In this document: piece after piece, positions 13,080 to 24,087 of the stretch
How positions within the stretch are numbered: position 1 is the first letter of the stretch
How the letters are laid out: every line of letters starts with the position of its first letter
Translations under genes and position numbers: made by a program
The notes under the pieces: generated by a model
What the model was told of the DNA's origin: nothing
Seen by the model: the letters and a program-made list of their open reading frames with translations, nothing else
The model's database searches: none
Source: Fistularia commersonii
Lineage: Eukaryota > Chordata > Actinopteri > Syngnathiformes > Fistulariidae
NCBI GenBank assembly: GCA_037954325.1
Contig: JBBMNZ010000015.1
Location: forward strand, 7,812,001-7,876,000
DNA: 64,000 bases
Direction of reading: 5' to 3'

Positions 13080-13680
13080 AAAAAAGGTAGTTGGGACTTT
13101 AATAAGCAAAAGATAAAACAAAAATGATTTCCATTATAAAAAGAATAAGCCCTCAGTTATTGGGCTGTTCCTGATTGGACCAAACACCCGGGACCATCTG
13201 CTTGTTAACTTTAAAAAAAACAAAATGCGGTGGCACTTCTGTACATTTTTTTATTGTAGCGCTTTCCTTAATTTAATGCTGATTAAGAAAAAACAGAAAG
13301 TTTTTTGATACCCACTTGCAACCCTGAGTCCTGGATAGGCAGTAGAGATGATAATATAGAAGAATGAATGAATGATGTACCGAAATATAAAAAACATGCT
13401 AAATTTTGCATTTCAAAGTAACTTCTTACTGGATCACATTAACCTGTTTGCATACAAAGCTGAAGTTGCCACATACGAAGCCTCCATTAGCTGACGGAGG
13501 CTTGTTCACCTCGATGAATTCTCAAAAAAAAAAAAAAAAAAGTGCCAAGTCATTTATTTTGTTTTTCACCATTTTTACATCAAAAATTAATTTGAGCCAA
13601 AAATCTATTACTTTGGGTTAGGGTACTTTTAAGCTCTGACTAGAAAGTTAGCAAAAAAGGACAATTTTGGCTGGAGTCGG
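13080..13680. repeat. Direct duplication, unit A
   Basis: Unit A begins with TTTAATAAGCAAAAGATAAA, includes AATAAGCCCTCAGTTATTGG and AAGCCTCCATTAG, and ends near GAAAGTTAGCAAAAA. All of these recur in the same order in unit B (13738-14555). By eye the conserved parts are about 80 percent identical or better. Confidence 0.8.
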
Positions 13681-13737
13681 GGGGGAGGGGTTGTATTACT
13701 TGTACAAAAATATAAAAAAAGAAAAAGTTAAAAAAAC

Positions 13738-14555
13738 ACAATCGGGGTTTCAGTGGAGATTAATAAGCAAAAGATAAAGCAGCAATGATTTCCTATATAA
13801 AAGGAATAAGCCCTCAGTTATTGGGCTGCTCATCCCAGGACCATCTGTTTGTAAATTTTAAATAAAAATTAATAAAAATAAACAAACAAAATGGTGGTGC
13901 TTCTGCAAATTTTTGATTGTATTAACCTGTGACACTGATTCAAAAAAAAACAGAAAAACTATTTATTTTATCCCCCTTGCAACCCTGTGTGCAGGATAGG
14001 CTGCAGAGATGATACTACAGAAGAATTACTGAAATATAGGGTAAAGTTGTGTTATTGAATTTGATAAAATGCGTTTGGGTTTTTTTTGTTTTTTGTGTTT
14101 CAAAGTGGCTTCGCAGTGGATCTATTTCACCTATTCACACACACAAACCTGGCGATGTCATACAAGGTGCTAGCATTGGTAGCATCTTGGGGTTCGGTGT
14201 CTCTCCCAAGCCGTTGTGTAGTTGGGAGGAATCTAACCAGCAACCTTCCCGATTGGAAGAAAGCCCCGATGAGGAATATAGCTCTTTCCCCTACTCAGAA
14301 ATCGAGAAGATTTAGCCAGGTTGATGTTGACAACAAGCCTCCATTAGGTCGGCCACAGTTGTTGGCAGTTGAGCTAACAGAGGCTTGATAGCCAAAAGAC
14401 ATACTCAAAAAAAAAAAAACAATCCGGCAAGTCACATTTTGTTTTTCAGCATTTTTTACAGCCAACATTAATTCACCCCAAAAATCAATCGTTTTGGGTT
14501 CAGGGATTCCTCAACTTTAATAGAAAGTTAGCAAAAACAGGACAATTTTAGCTTG
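13738..14555. repeat. Direct duplication, unit B with SINE
   Basis: The second copy of the 13080-13680 unit. It is about 200 bp longer because a SINE-like segment (about 14110-14310) lies between the CAAAGTGGCTTCGCAGTGGATC region and the AAGCCTCCATTAGGTC region. Unit A lacks that segment. Confidence 0.78.
14110..14310 (-). mobile_element. tRNA-derived SINE (family 2), minus strand
   Basis: Read on the minus strand, it has an A-box-like AGTAGGGGAAAGAGC, then GGTTGCTGGTTAGATTCC as a B box, then a body with CACCGAACCCCAAGATGC. The same layout occurs at 20263 and 28206 on the plus strand. The promoter boxes are mutated, so the copy is old. Confidence 0.65.
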
Positions 14556-14807
14556 CAGCAAGTTAGTGGGGCTGTGAACCCTGGACAAATACAGTATAAA
14601 CAAAAACTCAGCTTCAACTCCCCGCATTTAAATTACACATATGTATACGCTTCAGGCTTCATGCTGTTAAATGTCTTGTTAACTTTTCACCTTACCGGCA
14701 GTTTGTATCTGCACGTTATACCTCATAGTTTATGTAATAGTGCACTTTACTGTTTAATTTACTCTCTATTGTTATTGTTTTGGTCATTTCATGTCACAGT
14801 GGGATTG

Positions 14808-15391
14808 GAGTATTTCAAGTGCTGGGTGTCAACAGTCCTGAACAATGGAGAGTGTGGAAAAAAGGTAAAGAAATGGGTTCAAGCAAGTTGGAATGGTTGG
14901 AGAAAAGTGTCACTATGTGATAGAAGACTATCAGCCACAATGAAAGGAAAGGTGCACAAGACAGTGGCGAGACCGCCGAAGCTGAATGGCCTAGAAACTG
15001 TTACAATGATGAAAAAGCAGGAGGCAGAGCTAGAGGTTGCAGAGATGAAGATGCTAAGGTTCTCTTTGGGAGTGTCCAGGATGGATAGGATCAGGAATGA
15101 GTCCATCAGAGGGACGGCTCATGTTAGACGTTTTGGAGAAAAGGTCAGAGAAGCCAGACTGAGATGGTTGGGTCATGTACAGAGGAGGGATGGTGAATAT
15201 ATTGGTAGACGGATGCTGGATTGAGCTGCCGGGCAAGAGGTCTAGAGGAAGACCAAAGAGAAGATTTATGGACGTAGTGAGAAAAAATATGAAGGTAGTT
15301 GGTGTGAGAGAGAAGGATACAGAGAAAGAGAAGGTTGATTCACTGTGGCGACCCCTGAAGGAAAAAGCCGAAAGGAGAGGAAGAAGAAGTG
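14808..15391 (+). mobile_element. RTE-like LINE 3' fragment (family A)
   Basis: Aligns with 28790-29385 of the longer copy. It encodes the C-terminal part of the ORF2 protein across two shifted frames: RLRWLGHVQRRDGEYIGRRM, then after a frameshift near 15200 RGRPKRRFMDVVR. The 3' end has the family-typical CTGTGGCGACCCCTGA. The RT catalytic region is absent, so this is a standard 5'-truncated insertion. It follows duplication unit B directly. Confidence 0.88.
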
Positions 15392-18300
15392 GGATATTGC
15401 GAAATGTCTTCTCAATTCCTCTGTAGTACATATAGAGATATTAACAATAAAGCTGACTTAGCTTTTTTGACAAACTTCTGAATGTTTTTGGACGGTTGGA
15501 GAACCTGGGGAGAACCCAATGAGGAGAACAAGGAACCGCGACACACATGGGACCCTTCCAGCCGTGGCGAGATGATACGGGGAGTCCCGGTCGTTACTGA
15601 AGGGAGGTTATTGGAAAAACAAACCAATCGCGGAAATATGCTAGAAGCCGCGGGAACAGAGAAGGAGCCGAACATGACATGAGGAACAATCGTACACTTG
15701 GCATGGCGGGAAATGAGGCACCTATGCAGGCAGGTGAGACGGAGTCCCAGCGGGCGGACAATAACACGCCTGAGAACTTCTAATTCTGTGGCGACGGCGT
15801 AGTCAGTGTGAAACAGATACGTTCCACACCTGGAGACGGAGAACGGTGAGGATGGATTTTTTTCGGCAACCTTGTAGCTTTCAGATTTTTTACACTGCCA
15901 GCCAGGCTGAACATAATCCGGCGCTGGCTTAACAACAAGGATGATCTGCCAAGCAGGAGGTTGGATACTGAATGAAATGAAATAAAGTAAAATTAGTTTA
16001 AATAAAGTAAAATATAATATTTAAAGCCACTTTTTTCTAATGTTCTGATGACTGTGTAATTTGTGATTTTCTTGTAAAATGAATCTTATATTTGAATTAT
16101 AATTCATGAATCAATCAGCATGAGTTTGGCCATTTTTTCCACATTTTTTTATAAACACTATGCACTATACAAACAACAACAAAATAAACAATAATAATGA
16201 GCAAAATGTTTATAATTTATATCATTAATAATTAATATTATATTAATTATATTAAGATAATTATTATTATGACTACCTATATTCTTATAAGTATTTTTGT
16301 TGTTATCAATATTTTTGTATTTATTCTCAGTTTTTTATTTGGAAGTAGAGTAGTATTATTATTGTTGCATATATATATCTTGTTTGTTAGTTTATTTTAT
16401 TTCTCTGTTTATTCGGCTGATAGAGAATCATTAAGTATAATTTAAGAGATAAATACTAATAAATGAATGAATAAATACAAAAAGTAAATAAAAATAAAAA
16501 TTAAAAATGTATAAAAATAAGAATAAAAACTAGGCATCATACAAAATGATTTAGTATTATTTGAGAAAAAATTTGTTCCACATACAGGGACACTCAGGCT
16601 GGAATTACATCAAGCAGGGAAAGCGAACCAAAGGGTCTCAGAAGGCCAAGGCGGGAGAAATCTACCTTGTGATCCGGTTCTATTTTCTTGGCGGTAAGGT
16701 TTAGATTTACATCCCCAGGTTTTTTTTCCCGCCACCCACCGAGACTAAATGACGTTGGGAACCTCGGGCCAGGAAAATAATGTTTTATGGTTCTAATTTC
16801 ACACCAGGAAATATGGCTGCCGGTCCATACAGCCCGCCGCTAATATATGACGCCCTTTCTTTTTCTTACTTGTATGGAAGGAGAAAAAAAATGGACCAAA
16901 CGCTCTGCAATACCTGACACAAGAAAGCGCCAGCGATCCATCAGATGAGTGTGAGAGAAGCTCCGGCGAATTTCTTTCACACTGAGGTGTTGCCTGTCGG
17001 CCTGATTCACCGTGTGTGTGTGTGTGTGCGTGTGTTTTTAAGACGCGCCCAAACACACACACGCTGATAAACAAAGAATGGCGTCTCCCGGTCCCCAGCA
17101 GAGGACAGTTGGAAGAGTGGGCGCCTATAACTAACAACGGCCCCCCTCACTGACAATACGGAAACTGGAACATCAAGTTCAATAAATAAAAATGGCTCCC
17201 GCCGGCGGCTGCGGGAGGACGCTGATGTCCCGCCGGGTTCCCGCAGGGTTCCCGCCGTTCTGCAGCACCGGCCACCGTCATCGGTGTTGATGTACACCCG
17301 AGCGGCAGGGGGTCCAGGCAGGAAGCAGTTATGATGGTGGCAGAACATTTCAGAATTTTAGTCATTAAGTCAAATATTCTTTGAAGATCTGGACTTTTTT
17401 TTTTTAAATTGAAAAAAAAAAAAAAAAAATCTTACATTAGTATGAATTCTTGTCGGACTTATTTTATTTAAGATTTTATTCAGAAATTATCTTAAAGGTT
17501 AGGTTCAGCAGTTTTGCACAAGCTAAATGGAAAGTTGAAAAATTAATCTTAATAAATATAAAAAAAATCGTAAATAAATCAATGAATAATATGAGAGACG
17601 GTATTAGCAGCACCCGGAAAAAAAATCCATGACCCAAATCCAAAAAATACATTAGAATTTTATTTGAAATTGCAAATCCAGGAAAACATACACATACATA
17701 CAAATACAATTTCTACATTCAGGTGATATTCTTTTAATCTTTTACATATTTTTTTAAATGTATTACATTTTTCTTATTCAAATGAGTGGTGTTTCACAAA
17801 AAAATAAATAGATAAAATTAAAATGTAAATATTTTGATTTTTGTTGTTTTTTTTTCATTTTTTTTTAAATGCATAGTGTTTTTCTCCTTCAATTTTAATT
17901 TTAATAAATTTTTTTTTTTTTTTTAATCGGTGCTTAGAGGCCAGCCGAGGTCATGCGAGTGCCCCCCCAACCAACCAACCAACACACACACTTTGCTCCT
18001 CGTCACACTACAATTGAAAGTATCAGCACCTAAACGCCACAACGCCATCAGTCCTCTGAATTATGCATTCCCACCTCCGCCCCCCTCGCCTGATTGACTC
18101 CATGTTTGTTTCATCAGCGGGTCTTGCTGTTATCTTACAGCTTGTGCACACAAGGCCAAACAGTGATTACAAGTGGGGGGAGAAGATAGAAAAAAAATTG
18201 AAATTATTATTTCAACGTATTTAATAAATACAGATGTAAATTATCAATTAAACATCACTTTGTGATGTTTTAGACGAATGTCCTTTTCATCAGAATATAT

Positions 18301-18550
18301 TTGAAATTGAAGGCCATCATATGTGCAAATATTTGGTCTTTTTGTGGCTTTTTATGACTATTTAATTTACTGTGGCGGTCTGATTTTTAATCTAATTTAT
18401 TTTACATTTTGCCCTCTATTCAAGTTACTTTATGCATCATTTTTGAGAAATACAAGTTTACGCTTGAGCTCTCTATTTAACCTTGTGACATTTTATACAT
18501 TCGGAGAATCCCAGATTGCAATTGACTGCTGTATTTCACTCATTCAGTCG
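15392..18550. other. Unique intron-like sequence, no gene seen
   Basis: Around 15480-15520, ATGTTTTTGGACGGTTGGAG resembles the family-1 SINE body, but only over a short length. 15600-15950 and 16580-17340 are fairly GC-rich and non-repetitive, with a TG run near 17011-17037 and a CCGCCGGGTTCCCGC-type tract near 17200-17260. The remainder is AT-rich with poly-A/T. No exon with plausible splice sites was recognised. Confidence 0.45.
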
Positions 18551-18552
18551 TG

Positions 18553-18925
18553 AATTCATTCATTCATTCATTCAAAATTGATTCATTCATTCACTCCCTT
18601 GCACTCAGAATGACAGGGTTGCAGGAGTCTATCCAAGCTGTCATTTGCCAAGCGACAGGATTCCAATTGGACCAGTTGCAATCAAGTTAATTTCATTAAT
18701 TCATTCATTCATCCGCTCACTTATTCATCCATCATTTATACCGCCTAGCCTGCACTCGGTGTTGCAGGGAGACAGAAGCCTATCCTTGCTGTCTTTGCGC
18801 CAGAGGCGATCCATTGCAGAACGTCATTCATTCTGAACATAGAGCCACCACACAGAAAAGCCCGAAGAGGGAATCCGACCAAGGACCTTCTTGCTGCGGG
18901 GCGGAGGCGCTGACCACCGCATGTC
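18553..18925 (-). mobile_element. tRNA-derived SINE (family 1), minus strand
   Basis: On the minus strand it opens with a tRNA-like head (GCGGTGGTCAGCGCCTCCGC, then AGCAAGAAGGTCCTTGG) and ends in an ATTC/GAAT tail at 18553-18600. The body includes the GCTGTC-TTTGC segment. Other copies are at 27266, 51265 and 61134. Family 1 is the abundant fish repeat whose tail is GAATGAAT-like. Confidence 0.72.
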
Positions 18926-20262
18926 AATCATATTCATTACATGAGAAAATAAAAAGCGGAAATAGCTAAATGTCAAATCCTGAAAAAAAAAAAAAAAACA
19001 TCTCTAGGTTTCAATTATAAACCCGACGGGACAGGAATTCCTCAACCCTTCCTTTCTGAAGGTCACAACCTCCGTTTGAACATCAAAACAAAAGCCGGGG
19101 AGAATGAACCGGTCTGAGGAACCAAACAAAAAATAGAAATAAAAAAAAGAGGGTGGGGGTATTAGTAGAAAAATAGCTGGTGCAGAATTTTGTCACAAAG
19201 TTCTGGAGGTCCCGTTTTATTCGGAGAGCTAAAAAAAAAAAAAGCCTTATAATTTTCCCTCGTTTGGCTGCTTTTTCCAGCTCCCCTCGGTCAAAAATAG
19301 CCAGTTTTATTTTCTCAGCGGCTTTGAACCTCACCGCAGCAGCTCCGCTCCCATGTGTTATCCATTTAGCATTGTGTGTTTTCTCTCTCTCTACAATGAG
19401 ACTCGGCCCCGGAGTTCAACCCCCACCCACCCGTCCGGCAAAAACCCGAGTCGTGCGTTTCGAAAAACGGTGGCGGTGGCGAGGGATGGATCTGGCTGCA
19501 GCTGCGGGAGGATGGGGGCGGCGAGTTAACGTTTAGGGTATGAAGACGTCAAAATCCTGGCTATGTGCAGAACCCTATCATCTCTCCTTATTCTCATCCC
19601 TTTTTCTTGAGTTACTCTTGGAGTTTTCCTGTTTACTTGGTGATTTTCCAACACACACATACACACACATATATATAATCGCAATATGGTCAATGGGATG
19701 TTTATATAGTGCTCATTAATTCTTTACACTCAGCTGTGATTGGCCAAAAGGCGGGGTTCACCCTGGATCAATCATGTCCCACCCCTGCTTCTAATAACAC
19801 TTTCCTTTCAATATTTTCTTCATTTAGGAATAACTTCTTGTAGTTCTTCTTTGTTTTATATATTAATTTTTCAAACCAAATTTGGCATATTATTTAGATT
19901 TTTTTTATTACATATTTATTTGTGGGTGATTATTTTACTGTTATTGTTGAATGATTTCAAGCTCTTTTTATTTTATTTTATTTTATTTTATTGATATGCA
20001 ACATTTTTTCATTCATATCTAATGTATGTCTTATTTATCACTGTTAAATTAAACAAAAACAATTAAGCTAAACTATTAAAAGCTAAAAGATAAGGGAAAT
20101 AGAGCTGTTCTTTATGATACTAATAAATCTGCCAGTACATGCTGTTTTTGAATCCGAACCACATCCTGCTTCATGTTTTATATTAACATTTTTTATTGTC
20201 TTTATCCTCCTAAAACCTGGCATCCACATGTGTGGGTTTCGCATTTTGGTTTGATTTTTCCG
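18926..20262. other. Unique sequence with a SINE scrap
   Basis: Mixed sequence with poly-A tracts. Positions 19735-19790 (GATTGGCCAAAAGGCGGGGT, then a CACCCTGGAT segment) match the middle of family-1 SINEs at 27320, so a short fragment is present. A GC-rich patch at 19400-19540 has no exon features. Confidence 0.5.
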
Positions 20263-20425
20263 TGTTCAACAGGCGGCGTGGCGCAGGAGATAGAGCAATC
20301 GTCTTCAGAACCAAACATTGCTGGTTTGATTTCCACCTCGTAGTGTGTCCAAGTGTTTGTTGAGCAAGACACTGCAATCCAATAGCAGAGAACGAATTTA
20401 AAAGAATATAGAATTCAGACCGAGC
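20263..20425 (+). mobile_element. tRNA-derived SINE (family 2), plus strand
   Basis: GGCGGCGTGGCGCAGGAGAT provides an A-box-like element and GCTGGTTTGATTTCC a B-box-like element about 35 bp downstream. The body contains TTGAGCAAGACACTG, typical of this fish SINE. The 3' end is not clear. Confidence 0.72.
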
Positions 20426-22280
20426 GTCCACATATGTGGAAGTCTAAAAAAATGTGAAAAGGTTGCTTCATTTTTTTTGTTTTCTACATACTTAGATTGA
20501 CATCAAATAGAAATCCGCCTAAATGGCAAAAGTTACTTTTTTTTTGCAAATAATTTAAAAAATTTCCAGCCGTTTCGATTTTGCCGTGCCAGCGGCTCCT
20601 CTTGATAAATAGCGATAAAAGTGGCTCTTCCTTAGCAGAGGGAACACAGCAGGCAGCTGCGGATCGATACCACAGCTGAAAAGCCAATCACATTGGATTT
20701 CCAGCCGCCACACAGGATAACCTCCTGAGCTAATACAGAAAAAATAAATTCCAACCATCTTCACCCTTCTTTAATTTTTTAAAATTTTTATTTTGAAAGG
20801 TTTCCGCGTCTAGTATCCGTTTTGCCCCCGCCAAGATGTTTAATCACGACCGGACTGTAAAAAGGAAGCGGAAATCGATAGATGTAATTAAATTGCTCAG
20901 CCATCAAATGGCACGATAGCACCATTAGCCTTTTAATAAACCCCCGCCCCTGTCAAATAATGCCATCAATTTCTCTGATTGTCTCCCGGCAGCGCTGCAG
21001 GGGGCGCCACCGCTCGCCACTCATTATCTCCCTCCCTCTCATCATTGGATAATTCCCAGCAATGCTGAGGCTCCGACACTCAATTCTATCGGAGTGTTCT
21101 GACTGGAAGCGAAGGTATGTGTATGTAAGCATGTGTGTGTGTGTGTGTGTGTGCATGCATATGCATGCATGTCTGCATGGATTGTATTCTCTATATTATC
21201 ATTAAAATTATTATTATTATTATTATTATTGCTAAGAAATCATGAGAATTTTTTTTTTTTTTTACATAAATTGCTTGCAAATTTTTGCATTTTTTTGTTT
21301 TCTATCGCTTAATTTCATTAATTTTTTTTATTTTTTTTATTTCATATAATTTCGTGTTGTAATTTTTATTTGTTCAAATAAAATAAGGGCCCTGTCCTTC
21401 TGACACTTACAGGTAGTTTGCACCAATTTTACATTTTTTGTTAGATGGGAACAAAAAATTTTTTTTTTTTTTTTTTTTTTAATCGGGGGAAATTAAAATA
21501 CCAATCCCTCCAACCAATCTGCAAGAATTCCCCTAAAACAATCATAAAATGTCCTCAAAAATCCAAGAAGTAAGGAGAAAAAAAAAAGTAGTAAAAGTAA
21601 AAAAAAATGTTTTAAAGAAAGCAAAATTTAATGAAAATGAATCATAAAAATGTCTCCTCCCAAAAAATGTCAACAGATACTTGCATGAATTCCATAAAAT
21701 TGCCAAGAAATTCTGTTATAGTGCTTCATAAATGATATTAAAGAAATGTGTGCAATGTGACGCTGAGGTTTTGCTCGCTAAACATAAACATTGCCGCGTT
21801 TGCTGCATTCCTTTGGTCACTTAAGTTTCAAAACAAATGAAATGTCAACCAACCCGTCAAAGCCGGCAAACAAAATCTGCATTCCTGGAAGTCAAACACA
21901 CTCAAACCTGAGTTTTTAACTTATTTCTTTTAATAAATGAATTTAAAAAAAAAAAACATATTGCCCTGCATTGACCCGGTAGCGACGAGAAACCAATGAA
22001 CCCTGTGAAACGCGCCTTGCCTCTCAGGGAACAGCGCCTCCCACAGTTCACATGCCGACGACCCAAATCTCCCTCAGGAGAAAGGAAAAGAAAAAAAAGG
22101 AAGCAAAAAAAAATATCCAGATAAAAAGTGGGTTATTACAGCATTATAACATTGTTACAACACATGATCAAGAGATTATAAACAAGTAGACGATACGGGG
22201 GAAAAGGAGAAGGAGAAGAAGGAGACCACCAACTGTTTTTTTCTCCAAATAAAAGTCAAAGCGAACAGAAGGACTCACGT
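20426..22280. other. Unique sequence, no gene seen
   Basis: Includes a balanced block at 20800-21110 with AATTAAATTG and TTAATAA motifs, a TG run at about 21134-21152, an ATT run near 21210, and poly-A/T tracts. No exon can be supported. Confidence 0.45.
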
Positions 22281-22380
22281 CCAATAAATCAAATTATTGT
22301 TAACACTCCTCCGCCTCCTCTGCCGGGGCCCCCAGGGGCCTCACCCTCTGACAGGGTGGGAGGGGTGGTGTGTGCGTGTG

Positions 22381-22556
22381 TGAGTGTGTGTGTGTGTGTG
22401 CGTGCGTGTCCTCCCGCCCTGCACGGCCGGCTTCAGCACCGGGATCCCATTGTGTCCGCGGTACCGACGCTCGGTGTCAGTTGCGTCGGTGCCGCGAAGT
22501 TTTAAAATTAACAAAAACGGCAACCGGTTACGTGCGTGTGTTCACGTGTGCGTGCA

Positions 22557-22626
<70 letters not shown>

Positions 22627-22646
22627 GGAGGGGAGGGGGGGGGGGG
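22381..22646. repeat. TG microsatellites ending in a poly-G tract
   Basis: A short TG/CG alternating run (22370-22407) and a long TG run (about 22560-22624) are followed by GGGGGAGGGGAGGGGGGGGG. TG runs favour Z-DNA and the G tract favours quadruplex formation. Confidence 0.93.
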
Positions 22647-22734
22647 ACTGGTGCATCCCACCGTGGTGTGTTTGCAGGGAGACTGGTGGGGGGGTACCGG
22701 GGACCGAAAGCCGGTACATCTGAGGGGGGGGTTA

Positions 22735-22986
22735 CACACATACACACACGCGCGCGCGCGCGTACACACATGCGCGCGCGCACGCACAGAGCCGTGACCT
22801 CATCTTGCATTAAAGGCGACATTCTCGTTCACCCCCCCCCCCCCTCACACACACACACACACACACGACACACACACACACACACCCTTTACAGAGCACA
22901 AAGCAGAGGGCAACCGACGCGCCCCCGGTGCACCGGGGGGTACGACCCCCCCCTTTCAACACGCACACACACGCACACACACACAG
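22735..22986. repeat. CA/CG alternating tracts and GC palindrome
   Basis: CACACGCGCGCGCGCGCG and TGCGCGCGCGCACGCACA (22742-22787) are pure alternating purine-pyrimidine DNA. CA runs follow at about 22844-22884 and 22963-22985. An exact 18-bp palindrome, CCCCCGGTGCACCGGGGG, lies at 22922-22939. The CA runs are complementary to the TG runs 200-300 bp away. Confidence 0.9.
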
Positions 22987-23194
22987 CCTCCGCGCACAAA
23001 CTTTTCCATCCTCTCCGCAGAGCCGAGCGTCGCGGTATCACGGCCGGGGGATGGGGGGGAGGGGGGTTCAGGATGCTGGCGTTACCGCCGCTCCGGTACC
23101 GATCCCGTTACCGTCCATACCGGTAGGGGTAGCGGAGGTGCAGGGAGGTAGTAGGGGTGGATAACGGTAAGATGCGGGGCGGGAGGGGAGGGTT

Positions 23195-23203
23195 GCTCAC
23201 CTG
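23195..23203 (-). other. Splice donor of the first exon
   Basis: The minus strand reads CAG|GTGAGC across 23203-23195, an excellent match to the vertebrate 5' splice-site consensus. The donor and the open signal-peptide frame support each other. Confidence 0.6.
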
Positions 23204-23270
23204 CGCAGGCGACGAAGAGCAATCCGCGGATGATGACGGCGGCGGCGGCAGCGTCCGCTCCGTGAGCCAT
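23201..23270 (-). CDS. First coding exon of an unidentified secreted/membrane protein
   Basis: Read on the minus strand, the ATG at 23268-23270 sits in CAGAATGG, with A at -3 and G at +4. The frame gives MAHGADAAAAAVIIRGLLFV plus three residues. This is a short polar start and a hydrophobic stretch, as in a signal peptide that lacks only its cleavage region. The exon then ends at GCGCAG|GTGAGC, a consensus splice donor, after 23 codons plus one base (phase 1). A signal peptide cut by a phase-1 first intron is common in vertebrate adhesion molecules, receptor phosphatases and other extracellular proteins. No downstream exon is visible in the remaining 23.2 kb on this strand, so the first intron would be larger than that. 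I do not recognise the gene. The alanine run is encoded by GCC repeats. A coincidental short open frame remains possible. Confidence 0.58.
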
Positions 23271-23293
23271 TCTGACCGGATAGTGTCCGCACT

Positions 23294-23324
<31 letters not shown>

Positions 23325-23465
23325 CAGCAACTCTCCGGTTTATTAGGGGTTGTTGTTGTTGTTGTTTATGAAGAAAAACCAAAAAAAAAAACCTGCTTCT
23401 CCTTTAATTATTTTCCCCGCAAAACCCGTTAAAAACAACTAGAACAACAACAAAAACAACAACAG

Positions 23466-23530
23466 GACGCCTCTCTCTCTCTCTCTCTCTCTCTCTCGCT
23501 CTTTCTCTACGTCTCTCTCTCCCTCGCGCT
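23466..23530. repeat. CT/GA tract in the presumed 5' leader or promoter
   Basis: About sixteen CT units, then imperfect CT-rich sequence. On the gene strand this is a GA tract about 200-260 nt upstream of the ATG. Confidence 0.92.
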
Positions 23531-23693
23531 CCTCTTCTCTTCCCGTGCTCGCGGCACAATGAGTGACAAGCGGCAGCAGCCGTAGCACGCACTGGCGCTC
23601 GCAGTCGCGCGCGCGCAGCGAATGGATAGCAAAGCGCGAATTCCTCCGCCCGCCGGTGATGCTGGTGGTTGGGGTTGGGGTGACGAGCGCCTC

Positions 23694-23706
23694 CCCTTCC
23701 CCCTCC

Positions 23707-23738
<32 letters not shown>

Positions 23739-23780
23739 TTCTCTTTCTCTCTCACTCTTTTTCTACCTCTCTCGCTCCCG
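23694..23780. repeat. Second CT/GA tract upstream of the first exon
   Basis: CTCTCT runs broken by TTTC, about 430-510 nt upstream of the ATG on the gene strand. Homopurine-homopyrimidine mirror tracts like this can form triplex DNA. Confidence 0.9.
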
Positions 23781-24087
23781 CGTTCGCGCGGAAGAGGGGG
23801 CGGAGCCGAGGAGGTGGATGCGGTGACAAAGTAGTGCCCGCGGCGGCGGCGGACGGCAGATGGTCCACTAATTCGGATTAGCGAGTTTTAGGAGGCGCGC
23901 GCGCATGCAATCCAGGAAGTGTGTGCGTGTGCGTGTGTGTGTGTGTCGACGCCAGGGTGCCTCTTCCGGTCCGAAGGAGGAAATTAAAATTTATTTTTTT
24001 ATTTTTATTTTTTTAGTAACCGAGAATTTCTAATTAATAACCATTCTAATTACTTTACTAATTTATTATACATAATATGAATTGACG

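Larger units (their letters stand above)
22300..23930. promoter_or_regulatory. CpG-rich promoter region
   Basis: A block rich in CG dinucleotides within an otherwise AT-rich window. It surrounds the minus-strand exon at 23201-23270. The transcriptional upstream side (23280-23900) has CT/GA tracts and GCGCGC-type sequence. The downstream, intronic side (22300-23190) is dominated by TG, CA and CG alternations. CpG-rich first exons are common for vertebrate genes. The transcription start cannot be fixed from sequence, and no well-placed TATA box was found. Confidence 0.65.

Noticed and set aside
13612..13630. GGGTTAGGGT as a telomeric remnant
   Set aside because: It is one unit only. The homologous site in the second duplication unit reads GGGTTCAGGG, so it is chance.
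14553..15224. A 223-codon plus-strand open frame as a host gene
   Set aside because: Its C-terminal half is the LINE family-A protein, and the N-terminal half is unrelated AT-rich sequence.
22300..22350. An additional minus-strand donor (GAGG|GTGAGG) implying another exon
   Set aside because: The upstream side on that strand is a CA repeat with no open, protein-like sequence.
23291..23300. TTATAAAG on the minus strand just upstream of the ATG as a TATA box
   Set aside because: It is only about 20-25 nt from the ATG, so transcription would begin at or after the start codon. It is also embedded in a poly-T tract.
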